Positions 54,238-63,608 of a stretch of DNA of 64,000 nucleotides are shown in pieces; position 1 is the first letter of the stretch; every line of letters starts with the position of its first letter. The position numbers and the translations under genes are program-made. The stretch comes from Ascoidea asiatica (lineage: Eukaryota; Ascomycota; Saccharomycetes; Ascoideales; Ascoideaceae): positions 189,916-253,915 of the forward strand of contig BCKQ01000001.1 in the NCBI GenBank assembly GCA_001600695.1. Direction: 5' to 3'. The notes under the pieces were generated by a model. That model did no database searches, had not been told where the DNA came from, and was given only the letters and a program-made list of their open reading frames with translations.

Positions 54238-54813
54238 TCATTGAAGACTATTTTGTAAATTTATTTTATTTCTTATGGCTTCAAATGGGTTCAACTTGAA
54301 ATTTTGATCTTTTAAAACACTTGAGAAATTTTTACTTTCATTTTTTGATATTATTCTTACACTATTTAAATTTTTATGAGGATTTGGTTGATGAACTGGT
54401 TCTTTCTTTTTAATATATTTTCCAGTACCATTAATTTCTTGGGGAAGGCTGGTATGAATATTGTTATAGTTTCCAATATTTTGACCATTAGTAGGTAAAA
54501 CATCTAATAAATCATTTAATTTTGGTTTTAAAGAATCTCTTAATTTTCTTTTTCTTCTTCTTATAGAAGATTTTGATAAATTTTCAAGATTGATTTTCGC
54601 AGTTGAAGAACTTTGTAAATGATTTTGAAAATTTTCACTTTTAGCTAGCTGCTTATCCTTTTTAGTTTCTTGGTTTAATAAATGTAAGAAATTTTTCTCA
54701 TTTTCTTTTACAATTTGTTTTTTATTATGATTTTTATTCAATGTTGCAGTTGAAGAGGTTGCTAAATTCTTACTTGCTTTTGATCTAAGAGTGGTTCTTT
54801 TCTTAACAGCCAT
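54238..54813 (-). CDS. SLX9: Ribosome biogenesis protein Slx9
   Basis: A 191-residue basic protein. It opens with KKRTTLRSKASKN, the Slx9 N-terminus. The central motif SKSSIRRRKRKLRDSLKPKLNDLL is the family signature. It ends with FEAIRNKI, the short conserved C-terminal motif. Slx9 is a nucleolar pre-40S factor involved in ITS1 processing and 40S export. S. cerevisiae Slx9 has 210 residues. The region between the motifs is Asn-rich. It is convergent with IRS4 (265 bp) and divergent from TOM20. Confidence 0.85.
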   Translation of the reverse strand: MAVKKRTTLRSKASKNLATSSTATLNKNHNKKQIVKENEKNFLHLLNQETKKDKQLAKSENFQNHLQSSSTAKINLENLSKSSIRRRKRKLRDSLKPKLNDLLDVLPTNGQNIGNYNNIHTSLPQEINGTGKYIKKKEPVHQPNPHKNLNSVRIISKNESKNFSSVLKDQNFKLNPFEAIRNKINLQNSLQ

Positions 54814-55403
54814 GTTTTTATAATGAATTTCAAATCAGAATTAAACCAGTAGTTATTGATAATTTGAAATATTTCTTTCTGCCAGCAGTACTTTTTCTCC
54901 TCGATTGATTCTTCGATTGATTCTTTGATTGATTTTTTTATAATTCTTTTCTTTTATAATTTATTTTTTGATTTTGAAATTATAAAAATAATTTTAAGGT
55001 GAACCGTAATTCTGGCTTCCGCTGAGTCAGTGATTACTCATTCACGTGATTTGGAAAGGCTGAATGAATTTAAAATTATCTTAAAAAATTCAAATTTTCT
55101 AAGCAAATCACCAAGTTTTGAAGTTAGTTGCAAGTGAATTTTGAAAAATTGTAAGAAAACGAGAAGAAAAGGACTGAAATTGAAGAAAGAATTAGTAAAA
55201 TAAAATAGATCTTGAATAGAATAAGGAACAATTATAATATAATATTTAAAATCATTTATTTTGTTTTTTAATATAAATAATAATATTCTATATTTTTCCT
55301 ATTGCTAGATAATTTATGATTTCAAATTGATCATAATTTAAAAAACTAATTTTGTACTATAAATATATATATACTGTATATAATTAAAATATTGATTAAA
55401 AAA
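54814..55403. promoter_or_regulatory. Divergent promoter of SLX9 and TOM20
   Basis: 590 bp. A compact motif cluster lies at 55023-55048: TGAGTCA (55023-55029, Gcn4/AP-1 type), TTACTCA (55034-55040) and CACGTG (55043-55048, Cbf1 type). TATAAATATATATA lies at about 55360-55373, just upstream of TOM20. No gene is present. Confidence 0.5.
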
Positions 55404-55901
55404 ATGACAAAAACTTCATTTGTGACTTCCTTATCATTAGCAGCTATGCTTGGATATGTTATTTATTTTGATTATAATCGTCGTCATTCAGCAGAATTTC
55501 GTAAAAGTTTAAGAGATTCAGAAAAATCACATTTAAAAAATTTAAATGAAAAAAAACAAAAAGTTAAATCAATTGGAATGGAATCAATTAAAAAGAAATT
55601 ATTAGCATCATTAGAAGCAGATCCAATACCAACAGATTTTAAAGATAAACAAAGTTCATTTATGGAACAAATTGGTAAAGCAGAACAATTATCTGCAGTA
55701 CCTGGTAAAGAAATAGAATCTGCTTTATGTTTTTATAGAAGTTTAGCAGTTTATCCAAATCCAACTGAATTATTAGCAGTTTATCAAAGAACAGTATCTG
55801 AAGAAATTTATGAAATTTTAGTTTCAATGATTGCAATTCATCCACCAACTGCAGTTGCAAATATTTTAGGAGAATCTGCAGCTTCTTTAGTTCAAGATTA
55901 A
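55404..55901 (+). CDS. TOM20: Mitochondrial import receptor Tom20
   Basis: A 165-residue protein. The N-terminal anchor (about 5-20, SFVTSLSLAAMLGYVIYF) is followed by DYNRRHSAEFRKSLR, the conserved juxtamembrane stretch. The cytosolic receptor domain has DPIPTDFKDKQSSFMEQIGKAEQLS, GKEIESALCFYRSLAVYPNP and YQRTVSEEIYEILVSMIAIHPP. Tom20 recognises presequences on the outer mitochondrial membrane. S. cerevisiae Tom20 has 183 residues with a longer acidic C-terminus. The start is the ATG at 55404; the open frame extends 12 bases upstream without an ATG. Confidence 0.94.
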   Translation: MTKTSFVTSLSLAAMLGYVIYFDYNRRHSAEFRKSLRDSEKSHLKNLNEKKQKVKSIGMESIKKKLLASLEADPIPTDFKDKQSSFMEQIGKAEQLSAVPGKEIESALCFYRSLAVYPNPTELLAVYQRTVSEEIYEILVSMIAIHPPTAVANILGESAASLVQD

Positions 55902-56368
55902 TTTTTAGATAAAAAAAAAAAAAAGAATTAAAGGTAAAATTAAAAAAGGAAATAAAATTTTAATATTATAATAAAATCATAGGTGGGTTATAAAAATTCA
56001 TAGATAGAGTTAAATTTTTTTTTTTTTTAATGACTATAATTAGTATTAATCAATTATCATTTTCTATAAAAATGTATCAGCGTTATAAAATTTTCTTATA
56101 ATTTTTCTTTTATTTTTAATTTGATTATTATTCTATCAATTTTTTTTTAAATATTATTAGTATCTATTTATTTGTGTTACTTTAAGTTTTTTTCTGTAAA
56201 TATTATGATTTTTTTTTTTTTTACATTAACTAATCTGTAATAATATTTAATTGAATATTATATGATATCAAATTCAGGAAAAAAAAAAAATGAGTATTTA
56301 TAATTTATAAGTTAGAATTCAAACATTTTTAAAGAAAAATGAATGTTTTTATTAATTTACATAGATAA
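55902..56368. other. Convergent intergenic region between TOM20 and SBA1
   Basis: 467 bp of AT-rich 3' DNA with several poly-A and poly-T tracts. No GC-richer island and no gene. Confidence 0.45.
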
Positions 56369-57325
56369 TTATTTAGTTTCATCTAAAGTTTCAATTTTTT
56401 TTGATTCAACTTTAGTTTCTTCTTTAGATTCTTCTTTTGGTTCATCTTTTGATACTGGTTTACTTGCTTCAGTTTCAGATTCAGAATCATCAGAAGAACT
56501 AAATTGTTCAGCAGTTGATGGAGCATCAGAAGCACCAGAATTCATACTAGCTAATTTTGAAAAATCAGGCATACCATCTTTACCACCCATACCTTGCATA
56601 GCAGCTAATTTTGAGAAATCTGGCATACCACCTTGACCACCCATACCAGCCATTGCAGACATATCTGGCATTCCAGGCATACCACCCATTCCTGGCATAC
56701 CACCTGGCATTCCACCCATACCTGGCATACCACCAGGCATACCGCCACCATTTTTCATTAATTCACTAAAATCATAATCTTCTGGACCACCTAAAGGTTT
56801 TGATAAATCCATTGGATCTGGTTTTTCATCAATAATTTCATCTTGTTCATCTTCATCAACCCATTTATTAAAATCAGTTTTAATATAATGTAATTTTAAT
56901 TTTTCTTTCATTAATCTTGGCCAATATTCTTCTAAATTTTCACTTTTTTGTATAACGAAATTAATTCCATTACCAGAAATTTGATTTGTTGATAATTCTG
57001 GATTAATTTCTTTAAAAAAATTAACATCAAATTTATAATGAATTGATTCATCATATTCTGAATCACATTCAAAATTTAAAGATGTTTTATTTAAATTAAT
57101 TTTAACATTAATTGGATCTAAAACTTCAATTTTTAAATATATAATATTTTTTTCACTGATTTCTTTATTTGAACGTTGAGCCCATAAAACTATAAAAAAA
57201 GAAAATATAAAACAAAAGATTTATTAATTGTTAGTATCTAAATTTGAATAAATTTAAAGAATTTGAAAAATTAGAATAAAAATGAATGGATACATACTTG
57301 AAGGATGCATAGTAGAATTAGACAT
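56369..57325 (-). CDS. SBA1: Hsp90 co-chaperone Sba1 (p23), two exons
   Basis: Exon 1 is 57298-57325 and exon 2 is 56369-57189, giving 282 residues. The intron (57190-57297, 108 nt) has GTATGT, ATACTAAC and a TAG acceptor. The spliced start reads MSNSTMHPSILWAQRSN, matching the p23 opening with its WAQRS motif. The CS domain follows (IIYLKIEVLD... to about residue 110), then EYWPRLMKEKLKLHYIKTDFNKWVDEDEQ, which is diagnostic of p23. The C-terminus is Gly/Met-rich (MPGG and MPGM repeats, about 150-200), followed by an acidic Ser/Glu/Lys tail. p23 binds ATP-bound Hsp90 and slows its ATPase. It is longer than S. cerevisiae Sba1 (216) mainly in the repeats and acidic tail. Confidence 0.94.
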
Positions 57326-57804
57326 TTTTGAATTGTATATTTATATTAGAAGTAAATGATAATTGATATATTTTATTGACAATTTTGAATGGAATTGAAA
57401 TTATAAATAATAAATAAATAATAGAAAAGAAGAAAGTGAAGAAGAAACCAAGTGAATTTAGAGAATTAATTCTAGTTATAATGGTAGCTTATACGTAATT
57501 TGGAGTCGACGAGTTTGCTTCTGAGAAGATGCGAGAAGTTTGCAGGGGGCAATAAATTTTGTATGGGTTTTTGCTAGGGTTTTGCTGTGGAACTCCATGG
57601 ACTTTTCCAAGCGGTTTGGGGGAGCAGGGCGAGGAGAGCCGCAGAAGTGGCGCCAGACGGAAGGACACGGACGCAGGCACGAGGTACAGGGAGAAGGAGA
57701 GGAAAGGAGACCCGAGAAGGTGGTCTCAACTACATATTACAATTTTAAGTATGTTACGTACTGAAGATAAAAAGAACATTGATTGAATATAAAATGAAAA
57801 TTGG
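57326..57804. other. SBA1 upstream region with a GC-richer, purine-biased island
   Basis: 479 bp between SBA1 and the complex I gene, which lies upstream in tandem. About 57590-57730 is strongly purine-biased on the plus strand and GC-rich. Short overlapping frames cross it in three frames with no recognisable protein. No clear three-unit heat shock element was found. Confidence 0.4.
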
Positions 57805-58386
57805 TTATGCTTTGACACTGTGAAATATTCTACATGGGTAATCGGCAGAGAAGATACCATGTTCAGCTTCATTGAGAATTTTCCATTTCTTACCTTTATT
57901 TAAATTTGGTGCAATAATGGCTTCACCTTTTGAACCTAGGATTTGTCCATTTATAATATTTGAAGGTAAATTATTTAAAGTACTTGATAGATATGTTACA
58001 TTTGCAGAAACTTCACTAGTTTGTTTATATGGTAATAATTCACTTTCACCTTTTTTACCAATTGAAACTCTTGGATTTTTAGAATTTCCATATAATAATA
58101 AACCAGAAATTTTATTTTGATCAAATGATGAAATTCTTGGATAATTTCTTCTATGATCTCTTTTATAATATGGATTTTTAGCAATATCACCTGCTGGTAT
58201 GGTATATGGATCAGTATAATTTTTAGCATTTGGTTGAGATCCAGGAGCTGGAACTCTAAATCTTGGTACTAATGGATTACCTGAAGAACGTTCAGGTACT
58301 AAAACTAATAATTTTCTTAATGTTTCCCAGATACCTCTGGATCCAGTTGTATATTTCTTCCATACAGGAACAGGTCCACCTGACAT
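57805..58386 (-). CDS. Respiratory complex I accessory subunit, 21-kDa (NUZM-type)
   Basis: A 193-residue protein. The N-terminus MSGGPVPVWKKYTTGSRGIW, then VPERSSGNPL, PAPGSQPNAKNYTDPYTIPAGDIAKNPYYKRDHRRNYPR, matches my recollection of the fungal 21-kDa NADH:ubiquinone oxidoreductase subunit (NUZM in Yarrowia, a relative of NDUFA7). The C-terminus contains an IFSADYPCRIFHSVK segment. It would act as an accessory subunit of proton-pumping complex I at the inner mitochondrial membrane. There is no obvious cleavable presequence, consistent with the conserved mature-like N-terminus. This would mean the organism keeps complex I. The family assignment rests on memory of its motifs and is less certain than for the neighbours. 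Confidence 0.75.
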   Translation of the reverse strand: MSGGPVPVWKKYTTGSRGIWETLRKLLVLVPERSSGNPLVPRFRVPAPGSQPNAKNYTDPYTIPAGDIAKNPYYKRDHRRNYPRISSFDQNKISGLLLYGNSKNPRVSIGKKGESELLPYKQTSEVSANVTYLSSTLNNLPSNIINGQILGSKGEAIIAPNLNKGKKWKILNEAEHGIFSADYPCRIFHSVKA

Positions 58387-58890
58387 CTTTTCTACTTTTA
58401 TTACTATCTCTTTTCTGTAGTATATTAAACTATATTATATTATATCTAATACAATACAATACAATTCAATTCAATTAAATTCAATCCAAAACACTGCAAT
58501 ACAGTACAATATCATAATTCAATGCCATAATACAACAACAACCTTTAATATATCTGATATCTTCATTATTCCAGTCCGTTTCGAGGGCCAATTAACACTC
58601 TTGAATTACAAAATAGACCAGAGCACGTGATGTTACTTGTTAGTCAGTGCTTATGTAATTCAAACAAAACTAAAGACCATTTTTTAGGGTCTTCTTATTT
58701 TCTTATTTTCTTATTTTCTTATCTTTTATCTTATTATTTTACTATGCTGTTTTATTATTATTATTATTATTAATATTAGTGTATGTTTATTATGACTATA
58801 AAAAAATCTAAATTTAAAGAGAATCAAACAAGAATCTAAAAAGAAATTATGAGAGTTTACGAATGAATGATTGAATAATTAAATGAGAAA
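58387..58890. other. Promoter of the complex I subunit gene and AAH1 3' end
   Basis: 504 bp. CACAATACAATTCAATT-type short repeats lie near the start codon of the complex I gene (about 58440-58510). CACGTG is at 58624-58629 in the context CACGTGATG. TTCTTATTTTC repeats follow at about 58690-58730. No gene seen. Confidence 0.4.
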
Positions 58891-59973
58891 CTAATCAATT
58901 AAAGTAACATATTTATCATGAACTTCTTGAAGTTTTAATAAAATTTCATTTTTTCTTTCAATTGAACAAATTGAACCCTTTATACTATTTTTACAAATTT
59001 TTATCCAAGTTTTTAAATTCCAATTAAATGTTAATTGACATGAAATATAATTATCTAAAATATATCCATTAAAATATGATGGATCATCTGAATTTATACT
59101 AAATGGTACATCATATTCTAAAAATAAATTCAATGGTAATTCTTTTAAATTTTCAATAACTTTTAATTTTAAATTTGAAATTGGACAAACTGTTAATAAA
59201 ATTTTTTCATTTGATAATTTTTTTAAAAGGTTTAAATCTTTACTTGATTGAATACCATGATCAATTCTAGTTACTTTTAATTCATTAATTGCATTTAAAA
59301 CATAATTTGAACCTCCTTCTTCACCTGCATGAGCTGTTAATTTAACATTTGGATAATTTTCTTTAATATGATTATAACAATTTTTAAATAATTCTGGTGG
59401 AAAATTTAATTCAGAAGAATCTAAACCTAAACCATGAATTAAATTTTTTTCATAATAAATTTCAGAATCTTTAATAAATTTAAAACAATCATTAACTGGT
59501 AAATGTCTTAATAAACACATAATTAATTTTGTTGAAATATTTAATTCTTTTAAAGCCTTTTCACAAGCTTTATTAAAACCATTAATAATATCATCAAATT
59601 TAATTTTATCAGATCTAAATAAATGTCCTTGTGGATCAAAAAATAATTCAATATGATAAATACCTTGAATTTTAATTTTTTTTAAAAATTCATAAGCTAA
59701 ATTAAAAAAATCATCTTCATCAATTAAAACATTCATACCAATATAATAATAATTTAAAAAATCATCTAAATTTTTATAATCTTGTTTATATTTTAATGAT
59801 AATTCTTCTTCAGTTTTTGGAAAATTATTTGGTAAAATTATTTTATTTTTTTTAGCTAATTTAAATAATAAATTTGGTGTTAAAGTACCTTCTAAATGAC
59901 AATGATGTTCACATTTTGGTAATTCTGTTAAAAATTCTTCAACAATTGGTGATAATTTATTATTAACTGTCAT
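58891..59973 (-). CDS. AAH1: Adenine deaminase
   Basis: A 360-residue protein (S. cerevisiae Aah1 has 347). Metal-binding His pair H24-x-H26 in EHHCHLEGTL, then AHAGEEGGSNY with the third zinc His and catalytic Glu, RIDHGIQSS with the conserved His, CPISNLKLKV, and SINSDDPSYF with the zinc and catalytic aspartates. This is the full adenosine/adenine deaminase active site. SSELNFPPELF and CPISNLKL follow the adenine deaminase pattern. The enzyme converts adenine to hypoxanthine in purine salvage in the cytosol and nucleus. It shares a 1-kb divergent promoter with the epimerase gene. Confidence 0.93.
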   Translation of the reverse strand: MTVNNKLSPIVEEFLTELPKCEHHCHLEGTLTPNLLFKLAKKNKIILPNNFPKTEEELSLKYKQDYKNLDDFLNYYYIGMNVLIDEDDFFNLAYEFLKKIKIQGIYHIELFFDPQGHLFRSDKIKFDDIINGFNKACEKALKELNISTKLIMCLLRHLPVNDCFKFIKDSEIYYEKNLIHGLGLDSSELNFPPELFKNCYNHIKENYPNVKLTAHAGEEGGSNYVLNAINELKVTRIDHGIQSSKDLNLLKKLSNEKILLTVCPISNLKLKVIENLKELPLNLFLEYDVPFSINSDDPSYFNGYILDNYISCQLTFNWNLKTWIKICKNSIKGSICSIERKNEILLKLQEVHDKYVTLID

Positions 59974-61014
59974 TTTTGTTAAATTTTAAGTTTTTTATTG
60001 TATTATATTATATTAAATTGAAAGTATATTAAGTTAAATAATGAATAATTGAATAATTAAATAAATAAAAAAAGCAAATAAGAAAACAAGAAAATCAATT
60101 AGTTTAAATATCAATAAATCCATAAATTTGTGAATATTCTTGAAGTTACAGTTATCAAGTTAGGGACATCTTTACTTTCCTACTTTCAAACTAGTGAAAA
60201 ATAAACTTCAAATAAAAAAAAAGAAAAGGTATTTTTTTCACTGTACATTTAACTTAAAAATTTCAACAGTAAAGAACTTTATTAATACTTTACCGATAGT
60301 TTTATTTAAAATGAAAAGTTTTTCCAATTCACAACCTTATCATAAACTCTCATACTTGATAAAATTATTTCGTTTAATTTAGTCTGTCAGAAAGAAAAAA
60401 AAAAAAAAAAAAAAATATTGTGGCAGTTCACCTCAAACTCAATTTCAGTTTAAGCAGAAAACGAAAAACTTTTATCGCAACAGGTTTTTCCGGCAGGCCG
60501 AGGAGTCGCCGCGGCAATTCAGCCAGCCTTTAAAAGAGTCGGAAGTAATTTAAAAATAGTAGCATGTGACTGAAATTACTTTATAAAGTAAATAATGAGC
60601 ATTTCGGGATGAGATTCTCAAATGTTTCACTTTCAATGCTGGTTATGGTCACGTTATAAAAGTAAAATTACTTCATGCAGTAATAAATTATCTCGAAACT
60701 CACTTCCAACACTGCGGATCTTGTTCTGGGCAAGGAATGAGCAAGCTGTTAAGTATGGGAAATCTCTGGAGTATGATAACTGTTGTTAACTATGGGGAAT
60801 ATGTTAAATGTATTCAATATTCAATAAAGGTCAATTTCCATCGATATCTATAAAATATGTTAATTTGAGAGATTTTAAAATTTTAATGACTTCAATTGAT
60901 TGAATTATTTTGAATAAAATAACAAATAAACTTATTCAATAAGATCAATTATTTATATAAATAACGATTTTTTCATATAGAAATATACCTAGAAGATCAA
61001 TTTTTAATTTAAAA
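59974..61014. other. Divergent intergenic region between AAH1 and the epimerase gene
   Basis: AT-rich near both start codons, with a GC-richer island at about 60420-60780 that includes CCGGCAGGCCG and GCCGCGGC near 60489-60515. A 24-A homopolymer lies at about 60391-60414. No gene is supported. Confidence 0.4.
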
Positions 61015-61965
61015 ATGCCTGTTGATGTATTTGATGATAAAGTAATTTTAACACATCCAGATAATAAAAATACTTCAGTAACAATTTTAAATTATGGTGC
61101 AACTGTTATTTCTTGGAAACATGAAAATAATGAACAATTATGGTTAAGTGAAGGTGCAAAATTAGATGGTTCAAAACCTGTAAGAGGTGGTATACCTTTA
61201 GTTTTTCCCATTTTTGGTAAATCAAATGGTAAAGAAGATATTTTAAAAAATGATTTAAATAATTTTAATCAATTACCACAACATGGTTTTGTTAGAAATT
61301 CAATTTGGGAATTTCTAGGTCAAACTAAAGAAAATCCTCCAACTTTACAATTTGGTTTAGGTCCTGAATCAATTAATAAAGATTTAATAAATAAATGGTA
61401 TCCAAATGAAATTGAATCAATTAAACAAAATTTTACTTTAATTATGTCAATTGAATTATCTTTAAATTCTTTAAAACAATCAATTTCAATTGAAAATAAT
61501 AATAATATAAATTCAAATAAATCTTTTAAATTTAATTGGTTATTTCATACTTATTTAAATATTAATAATATTGATGATACTTTAATTACAAATTTATCAA
61601 ATGAAAATTGTTATGATCAATTATTAAAAGTTAATTATATTGAAAAATCTCCAGGAATTTCAATAATTGAAGAAATTGATAGAATTTATGAAAAAATTGA
61701 AAAAAATAAATTTATTCAAATTATTAAATTTGGTAAAGTAATTTTCACAATTAAAAGAATTAATTTACCTGATACTGTTGTTTGGAATCCATGGATTGAA
61801 AAATCAAATAATATGTCTGATTTTAAACCAAAATCTGGTTATAAAAATATGCTTTGTATTGAACCTGGTCATGTTCATGATTTTATAACTTTAAATCCAG
61901 GTGAAGTTTGGAATGCTTCTCAAATTATTTCAAAAAATGATGATTTAAATCTTCAATCTATTTAA
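61015..61965 (+). CDS. Glucose-6-phosphate 1-epimerase (YMR099C-type, aldose 1-epimerase superfamily)
   Basis: A 316-residue protein (YMR099C has 297). Motifs are ATVISWKH, LWLSEGAKLDGSKPVRGGIPLVFPIFG, the catalytic-histidine segment LPQHGFVRNSIWEF, FKFNWLFHTYLNI, and the C-terminal VVWNPWIEKS, GYKNMLCIEPGHV, with the catalytic Glu in CIEPG. The enzyme interconverts alpha and beta anomers of hexose 6-phosphates. Asn-rich loops (about 160-172) are insertions relative to the S. cerevisiae protein. It converges closely on the MFS gene, with 110 bp between stops. Confidence 0.92.
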   Translation: MPVDVFDDKVILTHPDNKNTSVTILNYGATVISWKHENNEQLWLSEGAKLDGSKPVRGGIPLVFPIFGKSNGKEDILKNDLNNFNQLPQHGFVRNSIWEFLGQTKENPPTLQFGLGPESINKDLINKWYPNEIESIKQNFTLIMSIELSLNSLKQSISIENNNNINSNKSFKFNWLFHTYLNINNIDDTLITNLSNENCYDQLLKVNYIEKSPGISIIEEIDRIYEKIEKNKFIQIIKFGKVIFTIKRINLPDTVVWNPWIEKSNNMSDFKPKSGYKNMLCIEPGHVHDFITLNPGEVWNASQIISKNDDLNLQSI

Positions 61966-61991
61966 TTAATTAATTTTAATTTTCACCTCCT

Positions 61992-61993
<2 letters not shown>

Positions 61994-62030
<37 letters not shown>
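61994..62030. repeat. TAA trinucleotide microsatellite
   Basis: About 12 perfect TAA units in the short convergent gap between the epimerase and MFS stop codons. It would be present near the 3' end of both transcripts. Confidence 0.9.
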
Positions 62031-62031
<1 letters not shown>

Positions 62032-62075
62032 TAATAATGAAGTTGAAGACCCATTAAATTGGTCTCATATAATTT

Positions 62076-63608
62076 TTAATCTAAAATATTTCTATCTTTA
62101 GTAGATCTATAAAAAATTGTATATGAACATAAAAAAAATGCAATTATACAATTAAATGTTGTGAAATAAAATGTATTTTTATAACAATTTGAACCTTCAA
62201 TACAAATTAAATCATTATTTAAAATTTTATTTGAATTGTTATTTAAATTATAACCAAAATCTTTATTTATAATTGTTATTATTAAACATGCTCCAGTTGT
62301 CATAATACCCCAAAGTGTTGAAAAAATTTTATTATTTGAATGATAATAATCTGAAATTATTGAAGGATATGTACCAAATAAAAATCCAAAACTAAAACCA
62401 ATTAAAATTGAAATAATTTTAAAAAATTTTAAATTATTATTAAAAATTATTAAAATTTGACAAATTATTAAAATTATTGAAGAAATTAAAATATTCCAAG
62501 ATCTTTGAAATTTAAATTTTATTAAAATATCTGAAATTGTACCTGATAAAATTCTACCAAAAAATTGAAAAATTGCAATTAATGAAACTTGTAAAGCTTG
62601 ATCTTTTAATAATTCTTCATTATTTTTAATTATATTAAAATTTGAATCATATTGTGTTTTAATTATTATTCCAATTGTTAAAATATATAATTGACCAGTT
62701 GAATTCAATAATCCAAGTGTTAAATAATTAAATATAAATAATTTTGATTTTAAAATTTTAAAAACAGTTAACTCGTTATCTTCTTCACTTTCTTCATCCT
62801 CATCTTCGTCTTCTTCTTGATTTTCATTTTCATTTTCATTATTGCCATCAAAGTTATCTTGAGTATTATCATCATCACTATTAGTAATAAAGGTACTTGC
62901 ACTTGTACTTTGAGTTCCTAAATCAACAGTTCTGAAAATATTTAAATTATTTTTTTTTGAATTTAATTCTAATAATGGACTATTTTCATTATCTATAGAA
63001 TTTATTAAATAATTTTTTGGAATTATTCTAACAAAGAATCCACCCATTGAAATAAATATTAAAGAAACTAAAGATAGAAATAATAGTAAACCTGGAATAC
63101 TATTATTAAAAAAAAGAACTTTAATTGAACTGAAAAAAAATGCACTTAAACCATAAATTGAAATTATCAAACCAGAAGCCATACCTTTATTTAAATTAAA
63201 ATTTATTGTAATTATTTTTAAACATGAATAATAACCTAAAACAGAACCAATTCCAATTAAAGTTAAAGAAAAAGATAAAAGAAATAAATTTGAAGATTTA
63301 ATTAAATATAGTTTATAAAGAGTAAAATAACCTAAAGAATTTAAAATTGATGATAAAAAATTTGAAAATTCAGAACCGAAATAATCTATAATTATACCAG
63401 AAGGTAAACCTCCTAAAGAAGCACCTAACATCAAAGCAGTACTCAATATTGAAGCATCATTTTGATCTAAATTATTATTTGAAATTAACTGAGATGAATA
63501 TGTCGAATAGAAATAAGTAGTTCCTGATATCAATGATACAAAACATGAAGCGATAAGAGAAGTTGATTTCCTAGGTTTTGGAAAATATTTTAGAAGATTG
63601 AATATCAT
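62076..63608 (-). CDS. Major facilitator transporter, nodulin-like/MCH1-YMR155W type
   Basis: A 510-residue membrane protein with about twelve hydrophobic helices. The N-terminal half has SGTTYFYSTYSSQL, MLGASLGGLPSGIIIDYFG and ISIYGLSAFFFSSI, typical of the nodulin-like/monocarboxylate-porter group. The central cytosolic loop holds an acidic block (about 245-275, rich in Asp, Glu and Asn). The C-terminal half has FFGRILSGTISDILI, ILIGFSFGFLFGTYPSIISDYY and STLWGIMTTGA. Relatives include S. cerevisiae Mch1 and YMR155W, which have no settled substrate; I cannot assign one. The membrane location could be vacuolar or plasma membrane. Confidence 0.8.
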   Translation of the reverse strand: MIFNLLKYFPKPRKSTSLIASCFVSLISGTTYFYSTYSSQLISNNNLDQNDASILSTALMLGASLGGLPSGIIIDYFGSEFSNFLSSILNSLGYFTLYKLYLIKSSNLFLLSFSLTLIGIGSVLGYYSCLKIITINFNLNKGMASGLIISIYGLSAFFFSSIKVLFFNNSIPGLLLFLSLVSLIFISMGGFFVRIIPKNYLINSIDNENSPLLELNSKKNNLNIFRTVDLGTQSTSASTFITNSDDDNTQDNFDGNNENENENQEEDEDEDEESEEDNELTVFKILKSKLFIFNYLTLGLLNSTGQLYILTIGIIIKTQYDSNFNIIKNNEELLKDQALQVSLIAIFQFFGRILSGTISDILIKFKFQRSWNILISSIILIICQILIIFNNNLKFFKIISILIGFSFGFLFGTYPSIISDYYHSNNKIFSTLWGIMTTGACLIITIINKDFGYNLNNNSNKILNNDLICIEGSNCYKNTFYFTTFNCIIAFFLCSYTIFYRSTKDRNILD

